From: JAYKGU01 sp035285585
Lineage (GTDB): Bacteria; Cyanobacteriota; Cyanobacteriia; CAKZMO01
Direction of reading: 5' to 3'
Assembly: GCA_035285585.1 (NCBI GenBank)
Contig: JAYKGU010000213.1
Span: forward strand, 26,023-90,022
Length of the DNA: 64,000 nucleotides
Under the pieces are notes generated by a model. That model was not told where the DNA came from. It saw nothing but the letters and a program-made list of their open reading frames with translations, and searched no databases. The position numbers and the translations under genes are program-made. Below, one piece after another: positions 26,990 through 34,918 of this stretch (its first letter is position 1; every line of letters begins with the position of its first letter).

Positions 26990-29275
26990 TTAACCGGCTT
27001 CGCTGGTGAGCAGGCTGGCGTAGTAGCCTCCCGCCTGCCACAGCTCCTCGTGGGTACCCCGCTGGACGACCTTGCCCCGCTCCAGCACAATGATTTCGTC
27101 GCAGTCGCGGATGGTGCTGAGGCGGTGGGCGACGATCAGGCAGGTGCAGCCCCGGCGGCGCAGGTTGCGGTCGATGATTTGCTCGGTTTCGGTGTCTAGG
27201 GCGCTGGTGGCTTCGTCCATGATCAGGATGGAGGGGTTATTGACGAGCGATCGCGCAATTTCCAGCCGCTGCCGCTGGCCGCCGCTCAGGTTGGTCGCTC
27301 CCTCCAATAGTTGAGCGTCATAGCCGCCGGGGATGGAGAGGATAATGTCTTCGATGGCGGCGTCCTGGCAGGCGCGGCGCAGATCCCGCTCCGGCACGGT
27401 GGCATCCCAGAGGGTGAGATTGTCGCGGATGGTGCCCGCAAACAGGAAAATCTCCTGCTCCACCACGGCAATGGAGTTGGTGATCACCGAGCGAGGAATC
27501 TGATTCCGGGGCACGCCGTCGAACAAAATTTCCCCTGACCAGGCGGGGTAAAGCCCAGCAATAATCTTCGCCAGGGTGGACTTACCGGAGCCGCTGCCGC
27601 CCACGAAGGCAATGCGCTGCCCTGGCTTCACCGACAGGCTGAAATTCTCAATCAGCGGCGCATTCAGCGGGCTGTAGCCGTAGGTGATGTCTTTCAGGTC
27701 AATGTAGCCCTTGAGCCGATGGGTGGGGCAGGTTTCGCTGAAGTCGGGACGGCGATCGCCCCCCGTCGGAAAAATTCGCTTCGACCAGGTGGCGCGGCGC
27801 TGCTCCCGGTTTTCCTGGGCCTCGCCCACCTGCAGCTGAGGATCCACCGGATTTTGCAGCACGTCATCTAATCGGTTCAGGCTGGCCTGGAGGGTTTGCA
27901 GGGTGTTGCCAAAGCGCACCAGGCTGTTCACCGGCCCCTGGAAGCTCTGGGTGAGGAGCTGGAAGGCGACGAGCATCCCCACGGTTAAATTGCCGTTGAG
28001 CACTCGCCAGCCGCCGATCACCAGGATTGAAATGGTAGTGAGGGAGGTCAGCAGCCCCGGCAGCAGCCCCAGGAGGCGGTTGGTAAAGCCTAGCTCTTGC
28101 TGGGCATTGACGGCCTTGGTGTAATAGCCTGCCCAACGGGCAAAGAAATCCGACTCCACTCCGGAGGCTTTGAGGGTTTCCATGCTTTGCAGTCCGGCGA
28201 TCGCCACCCCCGCCGCCTTGCCGTATTCCTGGGAGAGCCGCAGGTTGGCGTCCACCCGCTGGCGCGACACCCACTGGAGGACGAGCACGTTTACCGCCGC
28301 GAAGAAAATCACGATCAGGGTGAGGGGCACGTCGTAGTAGAACATGGCGATCGCGTAAAACACCACCATCACCGAGCTGATTACCGTCAGCGTCAGCCGC
28401 CCCGACAGGGTAAAGGCCACTTCATCATTGAGCCGCACCCGACTGCTGATTTCACCGGCAAACCGCTGGGCGTAAAAGCTCACGGGGAGCCGCAGAATGT
28501 GCCAGATAAACCGACTGCCCATGCCCACCGCCAGCTTCACCTTGAGGGCACGGAGGTAGCGTAGCTGTAGGAGCGTGAGCAATCCCTGGAGGAAGATGAT
28601 GGCGAACATGCCCACCAGCAGGTAGGGCAGCCAGTCCCGCCGCCCCGACAGCAGCACGCTGTCTACAAAAATTTGGCTGAAGGCGGGCAGCACCAGGTTG
28701 GGAATCACCAGCAAAAAGCCCGCCGCCACGCAAAATAGCAGCGCCCCCAGAGATCCTTGAAGGCGTTGGCCCAGGGCCGAAGTGATGCTGGGCTTTTTTC
28801 CCCCCGGCGCGAACGCCTCTCCTGGCTCGAACACCAGCACAATGCCGGTATAGCCCTCATCGAACTCTTCATAGGTGACGGCACGGGGGCCAGCGGCGGG
28901 GTCGTTGAGGTAAACCCGATTTTTGCCGAACCCTTCCACCACCAGAAAGTGGTTAAAGTGCCAGAACACAATGAAGGGCGGCTTGAGCTGATACAGGCTC
29001 TCCAGCCGTTTCTTAAAGCCCTTGGCCACCAGGCCATAGTTGCGGGCCGCCTTGAGGACGTTGGCCGCCGTCACCCCGTCCCGCGAGACGCCGCAGGCTT
29101 CCCGCAGCTCCACCAGGGGCACTGTTCTGCCATAGTAGCCCAGGATGCTGCCCAGAGCCGCTGCGCCACATTCCACCGCCTCCATTTGCAGGTTGGTGGG
29201 GGTGCGGACGCGGGCCGGTCTGCCGCTGGACCGGAGCGATCGCTTCAAAGCTTCCCAGGGGTGGATGAGCATCAT
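26990..29275 (-). CDS. NHLP-type peptide export ABC transporter with C39 leader peptidase
   Basis: 761 residues in three parts. Residues about 25-150 form a C39 cysteine protease with Cys36 (VECGAAALG), His109 (HFNHF) and Asp125 (NDPAAG), which cuts leader peptides after Gly-Gly. A six-helix membrane domain spans about 170-470. The ATPase domain has Lys565 in GGSGSGKST, LSGGQRQR and ILIMDEATSALD. It matches the peptidase/permease/ATPase class described with NHLP bacteriocin systems. It is the last gene of a minus-strand set after the CNB-like and HlyD-type genes. The probable substrate is the double-glycine precursor at 31317-31550, which is read divergently. All catalytic residues are present. 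Confidence 0.93.
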   Translation of the reverse strand: MMLIHPWEALKRSLRSSGRPARVRTPTNLQMEAVECGAAALGSILGYYGRTVPLVELREACGVSRDGVTAANVLKAARNYGLVAKGFKKRLESLYQLKPPFIVFWHFNHFLVVEGFGKNRVYLNDPAAGPRAVTYEEFDEGYTGIVLVFEPGEAFAPGGKKPSITSALGQRLQGSLGALLFCVAAGFLLVIPNLVLPAFSQIFVDSVLLSGRRDWLPYLLVGMFAIIFLQGLLTLLQLRYLRALKVKLAVGMGSRFIWHILRLPVSFYAQRFAGEISSRVRLNDEVAFTLSGRLTLTVISSVMVVFYAIAMFYYDVPLTLIVIFFAAVNVLVLQWVSRQRVDANLRLSQEYGKAAGVAIAGLQSMETLKASGVESDFFARWAGYYTKAVNAQQELGFTNRLLGLLPGLLTSLTTISILVIGGWRVLNGNLTVGMLVAFQLLTQSFQGPVNSLVRFGNTLQTLQASLNRLDDVLQNPVDPQLQVGEAQENREQRRATWSKRIFPTGGDRRPDFSETCPTHRLKGYIDLKDITYGYSPLNAPLIENFSLSVKPGQRIAFVGGSGSGKSTLAKIIAGLYPAWSGEILFDGVPRNQIPRSVITNSIAVVEQEIFLFAGTIRDNLTLWDATVPERDLRRACQDAAIEDIILSIPGGYDAQLLEGATNLSGGQRQRLEIARSLVNNPSILIMDEATSALDTETEQIIDRNLRRRGCTCLIVAHRLSTIRDCDEIIVLERGKVVQRGTHEELWQAGGYYASLLTSEAG

Positions 29276-29324
29276 GGCGGTGAGGGCATGCGAGCTAAGG
29301 CGGATGTTTAATTAATAATCCCGA

Positions 29325-29927
29325 TTAATAATCCCGATCCAGAAACGGAAACACAAAAGCGAGGGGGGGCTTTTCCCGCAGCGTCACCCGGGCCGTGGCG
29401 GTGATGCCGGGTGGCAGGGTCACATCCTCTCCATTGGCCGAGGACCAGCGGTAGCCGCTGGCCGTGCTGGAGTCGGTCTCCAGTTGGGTAATCACTTCCA
29501 CGGTTTCGGCCTGCATGGTATTGGCGGTGTCGGTCTGGCGGGCTTCGTCAATGGTCATGATGGTCGGGTCAGAAACCTGCACCACCTCGCCGATCAGACC
29601 GCCCGTTCGCTCCCCCGTGTTGGGGATGATGAGCACCTGCATTCCTGGCTGGATACGCTCCCCGTCCTCCGACGTGAAGTAAGACAGCCCCACCAGTTCT
29701 TTGTTGGAGTCACTGGGGTAGACCAGCCGTCCGTGGCCAATGACGGTGATGGGAATGCGCCCGAAGACGCTCCACACCAGCCCCAGAGCCAGCAAGCCCC
29801 CCAATGCTCCCAGGGGAATCCAGCTGCGGGGGTTGACCACCTGCATAAGCTGGTCGAGCTGTTCGGGGGACGACAGCCGCTCCAGGGACTCTTTACGAAA
29901 TAGGGTGGTTTTGGAATCTTCAGCCAT
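29325..29927 (-). CDS. Short HlyD-type secretion protein of NHLP system
   Basis: 200 residues, with one membrane helix at about 36-55 (SWIPLGALGGLLALGLVW) and a cytoplasmic N terminus whose SPEQLDQLMQVV matches NHLP-associated HlyD-type proteins. The periplasmic part begins with ITVIGHGRLVYP, a half-lipoyl-like segment, and returns through PPGITATARVTLREKPP. The long alpha-helical hairpin that normally reaches an outer-membrane TolC partner is missing: only about 50 residues, without heptads, separate the two beta parts. It lies 20 bases from the upstream CNB-like gene and 49 from the exporter gene, so all three form one operon. Confidence 0.85.
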   Translation of the reverse strand: MAEDSKTTLFRKESLERLSSPEQLDQLMQVVNPRSWIPLGALGGLLALGLVWSVFGRIPITVIGHGRLVYPSDSNKELVGLSYFTSEDGERIQPGMQVLIIPNTGERTGGLIGEVVQVSDPTIMTIDEARQTDTANTMQAETVEVITQLETDSSTASGYRWSSANGEDVTLPPGITATARVTLREKPPLAFVFPFLDRDY

Positions 29928-29947
29928 AGTTGGAACCCCAGATAAGG

Positions 29948-31030
29948 CTAGACGGCAACGCCCAATTGCTTGAGCATCCAGTTAAAGCGGGCAGCACCCT
30001 GGGACATCTGCTGGAGAGAGTCTAAATCTAACTCACCTTCAAACTCAGTTTCATCCAGATCCTTGCCCTGATCGTAGGTCTGGCGGGCATAGCCCAGTTG
30101 CTCTACAACGGTTTGAATGATGTTGCACACCTGAATGGCCACCACGCGGTAGAACCGGGCAGCAAAGCTCAAATCTTGCAGTAGCTTGATGGCCAGGGTC
30201 TGGCGGGGCACCGTGAGCACCAGGGAATCTTCAGCGGCGCGAATGGTGACGGGCATGGGCCGGAAGTCGAGAAACGCCACCATCCCCGCCATTTCCCCCT
30301 TGCTGAGGGTGGTGATCGCATCCATGGTGCTGGCAGTTTGGATGGGGCAGGCAAAGCAGAGGGTGAGCGGGTTGCGGGCACCCTCCGCCGCCAGCACTGC
30401 GAAGCCCCCGTCCAAAATCACGTAGAGGGCCTCCACCGATCGCCCCGCCTTTACCAAAAAGTCGTTGGGAGCATAGCGCTGAATCTCGCCCATGGTGGTG
30501 AGCCAGTCGATGTCGCTGTCCCGCATTTCCCCCAGCACAAACATGGCCTCTTTGGCCGATCGCCCCTGGGTAAACCGCAGCCGTTCGGGCCGTTCATACA
30601 TGCGCCGCAGCCGTTCGGACAGGAGTAGGGCGATCGCCCGATTGAAGTGAGCCGCAAACGCCTTATCTTGTTGGAGCTTGTCCTGTAGCACCAGGTAGGG
30701 CAGCCGCAGCGTTGTAGAGTCTTGCAATACCCTCGCTTCAAGCCCCAGAGGTGGCAGGTTGAGCAGAGCCGTTTCGCCCAGCAGCTCGCCATCGGTAAGG
30801 GTCACAAGCGGCTCGCTGGTAAGGGTCGAATCCACGGGCAGGCTACCTGCATTGGGAGCACTGCTGGGTGGGGTAAGGGCGATCGCCCCGTCCAGCAGCA
30901 AATAAACATCGGTCGGTTGCTGCTGGGGCTGGCAGATGATGGTCTCCGCCGGAAGATGGTGATGCTGCCCATTGGCTAACATCCAGTCCAGGTCAGCGTT
31001 GCTCAACTCTCTTAAAAGAACTTCCGTCAT
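29948..31030 (-). CDS. Protein with two cyclic-nucleotide-binding-like domains, export locus
   Basis: 360 residues with two CNB-type beta-roll domains at about 5-145 and 165-305, then a short helical tail rich in acidic residues. Each domain has the TDVYLLLDGAIAL or EALYVILDGGFAV type entry and a GE-containing cassette (GELLGETALLN; GEMAGMVAFLD), but the RTA-type arginine contact for cyclic nucleotide phosphate is not clearly conserved, so binding is uncertain. CNB-like proteins often accompany NHLP exporters, where their role is unknown. It is the first gene of the minus-strand operon, with 286 bases separating it from the precursor peptide gene. It may regulate export or the divergent promoter, but no DNA-binding domain is visible. 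Confidence 0.86.
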   Translation of the reverse strand: MTEVLLRELSNADLDWMLANGQHHHLPAETIICQPQQQPTDVYLLLDGAIALTPPSSAPNAGSLPVDSTLTSEPLVTLTDGELLGETALLNLPPLGLEARVLQDSTTLRLPYLVLQDKLQQDKAFAAHFNRAIALLLSERLRRMYERPERLRFTQGRSAKEAMFVLGEMRDSDIDWLTTMGEIQRYAPNDFLVKAGRSVEALYVILDGGFAVLAAEGARNPLTLCFACPIQTASTMDAITTLSKGEMAGMVAFLDFRPMPVTIRAAEDSLVLTVPRQTLAIKLLQDLSFAARFYRVVAIQVCNIIQTVVEQLGYARQTYDQGKDLDETEFEGELDLDSLQQMSQGAARFNWMLKQLGVAV

Positions 31031-31226
31031 AGTGGAGACCCACAGGAATTTATCTAGTTTATCTAATAGCCAACCAGGTGATTATTAAACCCAGATTAAA
31101 AGTGTAGGGTGCTACAAAACTCTCAATCAATTCGATTTGGTTGTCGGAGAGTATCTTTATCCCCCCTGGCGAAAATCAAGCATCTTCCCACCGCTTTATT
31201 AGCGATCTCTAATCAAGACTTAAGAT

Positions 31227-31256
31227 TTGAAAAAATGAATGGCGTTACCTTAGCAT
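31227..31256 (+). promoter_or_regulatory. Candidate promoter of the precursor peptide gene
   Basis: TTGAAA (31227-31232), an 18-base spacer and TAGCAT (31251-31256) lie 60 bases before the start codon in an AT-rich divergent region. The match to the -10 consensus is only moderate. Confidence 0.45.
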
Positions 31257-31304
31257 TAGAGCGTACACAGGTAGTGCGCAGTCCATAATCAAACTTAGTC
31301 CATT

Positions 31305-31310
31305 GGAGGA
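31305..31310 (+). promoter_or_regulatory. Strong ribosome-binding site of the precursor gene
   Basis: GGAGGA is six bases before the ATG at 31317. It fixes the start and suggests high translation, as expected of an abundant peptide. Confidence 0.8.
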
Positions 31311-31316
31311 TTAATC

Positions 31317-31550
31317 ATGAGCGAAGACGTTAAAAACACCACTGCCCAGGGCGATGCTGAACTTTCCGATGAGCAACTCGAAGATGTTGCGGGTGGCCTG
31401 AGCGGTCGCCACGCTGAAGAGTTCGAGTCTGGTCTGGGCAACAAGGGCCTCAGCGGTCGTCATGCCGAAGAGTTCCAGGAAGGTCTGGGCAACAAGGGCC
31501 TGAGCGGTCGTCACGAGGAAGAATTCAAAGAAGGACTGGGCAACCAGTAA
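31317..31550 (+). CDS. Double-glycine precursor peptide with three 17-residue core repeats
   Basis: 77 residues. Residues 1-27 are an acidic leader ending ELSDEQLEDVAGG, the classic pattern cut by C39 peptidases after Gly-Gly. The rest is three tandem 17-residue units: GLSGRHAEEFESGLGNK (27-43), GLSGRHAEEFQEGLGNK (44-60) and GLSGRHEEEFKEGLGNQ (61-77). The units differ at synonymous third bases (Arg-His as CGCCAC, CGTCAT, CGTCAC), so protein sequence appears to be conserved. There are no Cys, Trp, Tyr or Pro residues; the core is hydrophilic, with many Glu plus Arg, His and Lys, unlike cationic or lanthionine bacteriocins. It sits between divergent export genes. The product could be one 50-residue peptide or three short ones; toxin, signal or adhesion roles are all inference. 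Confidence 0.9.
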   Translation: MSEDVKNTTAQGDAELSDEQLEDVAGGLSGRHAEEFESGLGNKGLSGRHAEEFQEGLGNKGLSGRHEEEFKEGLGNQ

Positions 31551-31916
31551 GCCAGTTTCCATGCTTTTCACTGAACTCTTAACTTTGTAGCGTGCGATTG
31601 ATGGAGTTAGTGAAAGGCAGCTACTGATTTAACCTTTCTTTGTAACGGATTGTAGCTTTACCGGGGCGTGATATTGGGAGATTGGGTGCATCCTAAATGA
31701 ATGGAATGCCTTTCCCCAAGCCTGGTAAAGCTACTTATTTTTTGTCAATTTTTATCAGTTTTTTTGTTGGCTGTAGCAATCCTGAACGCTTCACGGGAGA
31801 TGGGGCAGGCTGCCTCCGTCCTACCTCTCCCAACCCGGTTTCATCTATTATTTGAGATCGCTACAGATGCCCGTTATCGATAAAAAAATAGAAATTGCTG
31901 AACGGTGGTGGAATCT
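31551..31916 (+). other. Structured 366-base spacer between precursor and second exporter
   Basis: No sizeable gene. It holds a stem-loop (TTCACTGAACTC at 31567-31578 with GAGTTAGTGAA at 31604-31614), a larger inverted repeat at 31652-31734 followed by T-rich sequence, and a 17-codon ORF at 31867-31920 that overlaps the exporter start. Confidence 0.65.
31652..31734 (+). terminator. Long-range inverted repeat plus T-run: terminator or attenuator
   Basis: GTAGCTTTACC (31652-31662) pairs perfectly with GGTAAAGCTAC (31724-31734), with GGGG/CCCC just inside, and TTATTTTTTG follows. The loop of about 60 bases is long for a simple terminator. It lies between the peptide gene and its downstream exporter, a place where read-through control would set their ratio. 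Confidence 0.5.
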
Positions 31917-31920
31917 ATGA
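31867..31920 (+). CDS. Possible 17-aa upstream ORF coupled to second exporter
   Basis: ATG at 31867 opens MPVIDKKIEIAERWWNL, whose TGA overlaps the exporter ATG at 31917 as ATGA. Such overlap often couples translation. It is very short, has no clear ribosome site and may be chance. Confidence 0.25.
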   Translation: MPVIDKKIEIAERWWNL

Positions 31921-34910
31921 ACCTGGCTTTGCTCTATCGCCAACCCGGTCGCGAAATTCAGGCCAACACGCCGCTGACGTTGACCGATCCGGCGATCGCC
32001 TGGTTAGTGCAGTCTGGCTCCCTGGCCGTCTTTGCCGTGCCCACCCGCGATGGGGTAGCGGAGGGCGAGCGGCGCTTCCTCTTCCACGCCACCGCCGGAG
32101 AGGCCCTGTTTGGCCATCGCCCCCGCCCCGGTGAATCCAACTTGAGCATGATGGCGGTGCCCCTCGAACCCTCCACCATTGTGCCGCTGCGGGTGGAAGC
32201 GGATACCGGGACAGCAACTTCTGGGGCGATCGCCCCTCTCTCTGCGGAAGAGCGGGCCGCCCTAGAGCCGATCGACTTTGATGTCCTGAAAACCCTCAGC
32301 CAGAGCTGGCTCCAAAAATTTTCTCAAACCGAGGGCTTTCCCACCCGGTCCACCCCAGGTTTGGTGCCCGAGTACCACTACCTCTCCCTGACGCCGGGAC
32401 AAATTCTCCAGCCCCCGCCGGATCAGGTGCTCTGGGTGAAGGTGCAGCAGGGGCGGCTCCACTGGCTGGGGCAGGCAGCTTTTCCTGTGGAGTCGGAGAC
32501 GGGCTGCTACCCCATTGGTCAGGGTACCTGGCTGGAGGCCATCGGCGAAGTGGAACTATTTGCCCGCGCCACGGCCCAGGTGAAGCGCCCCATTATTCTC
32601 ACCAAGGGGCTGGCCCAGTTCCATACCTACTTTTTCCGATGCGTAGAGATGACGCTGGCCCAGGCGATCGCCGCCGAGCAGGAGCGCTTTCAGTCGCGGC
32701 AGCAGCTCAACCGCCAGGTCACCCAGTCCGCCATCCAAACCCTCGCCTCGGTGCTGAAGACGGACGACGACGCCTACCTCAAAGCCAATGATCCCCTGCT
32801 AATCGCGGCAGGAGCAGTGGGCAAAGCGATGGGAGTGCGCATTGAGCCGCCCTCCAGCTCTGAGGACCAGCAGCGCGTACGGGAACCGCTGGAGGCGATC
32901 GCCCGTGCCTCCCAACTGCGACTCCGGCGAATTCTGCTGCGGGGAGACTGGTGGCAGCAGGACGGTGGCCCGATTCTGGGCTATACCAGCGACGACCATC
33001 ATCCGGTGGCGCTGCTGCCCGTGCAGGGCAACCGCTATGAGCTGTTTGACCCGATCGCGGCGGGGCTGGTGGCGGATGAATCGGAGGCTTCCCCAGCGAA
33101 CGGGGTAGATCGGCCTGCCCAGCGGATGCGGGTGGATGGGGCGATCGCCGAAACGATTGAACCTGTGGCCTATGTGTTCTATCGCCCTCTGCCAGGGGGG
33201 CAGCTCAACGTATTGAGCCTGCTCAAATTTGCCCTCCAGGGACGGCAGCGGGATGCGATCGCCGTCGTTGGCATGGGCATCGTGGCCACCCTGCTGGGGA
33301 TGCTGGTGCCCCAGGCCACGGCGGTGCTGGTGGATCAGGCCATTCCCCTGGGGCAGGGCGGATTTATCCTGCAGCTGGGGGTGGGGCTGCTGGCGGTGAC
33401 CCTGGGGGTGACGGCCTTTAAGCTGGCCCAGGCGATCGCCCTCATGCGGGTGGAAACCGTCTCCGACTCTACCCTCCAGGCGGCGGTGTGGGATCGGCTG
33501 CTGCGGCTGCAAACCTCCTTTTTCCGGCAGTACTCCATCGGCGACCTCAACTCTCGCGTATCGGGCATCACCGCCATCCGCCGCCGCCTCAGCGGCACCG
33601 TGCTGGACACCATCTTTTCCGGAGCCTTTGCCCTGCTCAACCTGGGGCTGCTGTTTTACTACAATGCCCAACTGGCGCTGCTGGCGCTGCTGGTGGCCGT
33701 TCTGGTAATCGCCTTCACCACTGGCATAGGCGTGGTCTTGATTCGCAAAACCCGCCCCCTGCTGGAGCTGGAGGGCAGCCTCTACGGCATGGTGGTGCAG
33801 CTCATCAGCGGCGTGCCCAAGCTGCGGGTCTCTGGCGCGGAAGGGCGCGCCTTTGCCCACTGGGGGGAGAAGTACGCCCAGCAGCTACGCCTGGAGCTGA
33901 GCACCCAGCAGTTAGAGGATGCCCTGGATGTCTTTAACACCGTGATGCCCACGATTACGGCCACCGCCCTCTTCTGGCTGGCCAGTACCCTCATCGACCC
34001 GGTGAATGGCCTCTCCACGGGCACCTTCCTGGCCTTCAGCGTGGCCTACGGCATCTTCATCAGCGGCGCGGCCAGCCTCAGCAATAGCCTGATTGACGTG
34101 CTGGATATCGTGCCTTTGTGGCAGCGATCGCGCCCCATCCTCGACGCCCAGCCAGAGGTGAACATCGACAAGGCCGATCCCGGTCGCCTGTCGGGCAGCA
34201 TCCACGTGGACCACGTCACCTTCCGCTACCGGGAAGACGGTCCGCTGATTCTGGACGATGTGTGTATTGACATCAATCCCGGCGAGTTTGTCGCCTTCGT
34301 GGGGCCATCTGGCTCTGGCAAATCCACCATCCTCCGCCTGCTGCTGGGCTTCGAAACGCCCCAGTCGGGCACCATTTACTACGACGGGCAGGATCTGGCG
34401 GGGCTGGATGTGGCCGCCGTACGGCGGCAGTTAGGCGTGGTGCTGCAAAATGGCCGCATCAGCGCCGGAACAATTTTCGAAAATATCGCCAGCGGCGCAC
34501 TGGTTTCTATGGACGACGTCTGGCAAGCCGCCGAAAGGAGTGGCCTGGCGGACGATCTGCGCCAGATGCCCATGCAGCTCCATACGGTGGTCAGTGAGGG
34601 GGGAGCCAACCTGTCCGGCGGCCAGCGGCAGCGGCTGATGATCGCCCGTGCCCTGGTGCTCCAGCCCCGCATTCTGCTGCTGGACGAAGCCACCAGCGCC
34701 CTTGATAACCGCACCCAAACCATCGTCACCCAGAGCATGGACCAGCTCAACGCCACCCGCATTGTCATTGCCCACCGCCTCAGCACCATTCGCCAGGCCG
34801 ATCGCATCTATGTCCTAAAATCAGGTCGCCTGGTGCAGCAGGGCAGCTTTGAGGAACTGGCCAGCCAGCCCGGACTGTTTGCCCAGCTCATTCAGCGGCA
34901 GTTGGCCTAA
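31917..34910 (+). CDS. NHLP-type export ABC transporter without peptidase domain
   Basis: About 997 residues from the ATG at 31917; an in-frame GTG at 31905 would add four. The N-terminal about 400 residues are soluble and of the kind seen in the NHLP permease/ATPase class: no C39 Cys/His pair is present. A six-helix membrane domain follows (about 430-700). The ATPase has Lys802 in GPSGSGKST, LSGGQRQRLMIARAL and ILLLDEATSALD. In known NHLP systems this protein occurs beside the peptidase-containing exporter, probably acting together. It follows the precursor gene on the same strand after a structured spacer and is eight bases from the MscS gene. Confidence 0.92.
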   Translation: MNLALLYRQPGREIQANTPLTLTDPAIAWLVQSGSLAVFAVPTRDGVAEGERRFLFHATAGEALFGHRPRPGESNLSMMAVPLEPSTIVPLRVEADTGTATSGAIAPLSAEERAALEPIDFDVLKTLSQSWLQKFSQTEGFPTRSTPGLVPEYHYLSLTPGQILQPPPDQVLWVKVQQGRLHWLGQAAFPVESETGCYPIGQGTWLEAIGEVELFARATAQVKRPIILTKGLAQFHTYFFRCVEMTLAQAIAAEQERFQSRQQLNRQVTQSAIQTLASVLKTDDDAYLKANDPLLIAAGAVGKAMGVRIEPPSSSEDQQRVREPLEAIARASQLRLRRILLRGDWWQQDGGPILGYTSDDHHPVALLPVQGNRYELFDPIAAGLVADESEASPANGVDRPAQRMRVDGAIAETIEPVAYVFYRPLPGGQLNVLSLLKFALQGRQRDAIAVVGMGIVATLLGMLVPQATAVLVDQAIPLGQGGFILQLGVGLLAVTLGVTAFKLAQAIALMRVETVSDSTLQAAVWDRLLRLQTSFFRQYSIGDLNSRVSGITAIRRRLSGTVLDTIFSGAFALLNLGLLFYYNAQLALLALLVAVLVIAFTTGIGVVLIRKTRPLLELEGSLYGMVVQLISGVPKLRVSGAEGRAFAHWGEKYAQQLRLELSTQQLEDALDVFNTVMPTITATALFWLASTLIDPVNGLSTGTFLAFSVAYGIFISGAASLSNSLIDVLDIVPLWQRSRPILDAQPEVNIDKADPGRLSGSIHVDHVTFRYREDGPLILDDVCIDINPGEFVAFVGPSGSGKSTILRLLLGFETPQSGTIYYDGQDLAGLDVAAVRRQLGVVLQNGRISAGTIFENIASGALVSMDDVWQAAERSGLADDLRQMPMQLHTVVSEGGANLSGGQRQRLMIARALVLQPRILLLDEATSALDNRTQTIVTQSMDQLNATRIVIAHRLSTIRQADRIYVLKSGRLVQQGSFEELASQPGLFAQLIQRQLA

Positions 34911-34918
34911 GACGAGGC

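Noticed and set aside
31317..31397. Nitrile-hydratase-like or Nif11-like leader
   Set aside because: The leader is only 27 residues and lacks the long helical leader of those families; only the terminal DxVAGG-type motif is shared.
31395..31550. Resemblance of SGRH in the repeat to the PatS/HetN RGSGR pentapeptide
   Set aside because: The repeat lacks the RGSGR order, and the gene has a double-glycine leader and export genes, unlike patS or hetN.
31701..31883. Second small precursor peptide in the spacer
   Set aside because: The 60-residue ORF lies over the inverted repeat and T-runs, has no ribosome site and no double-glycine motif.
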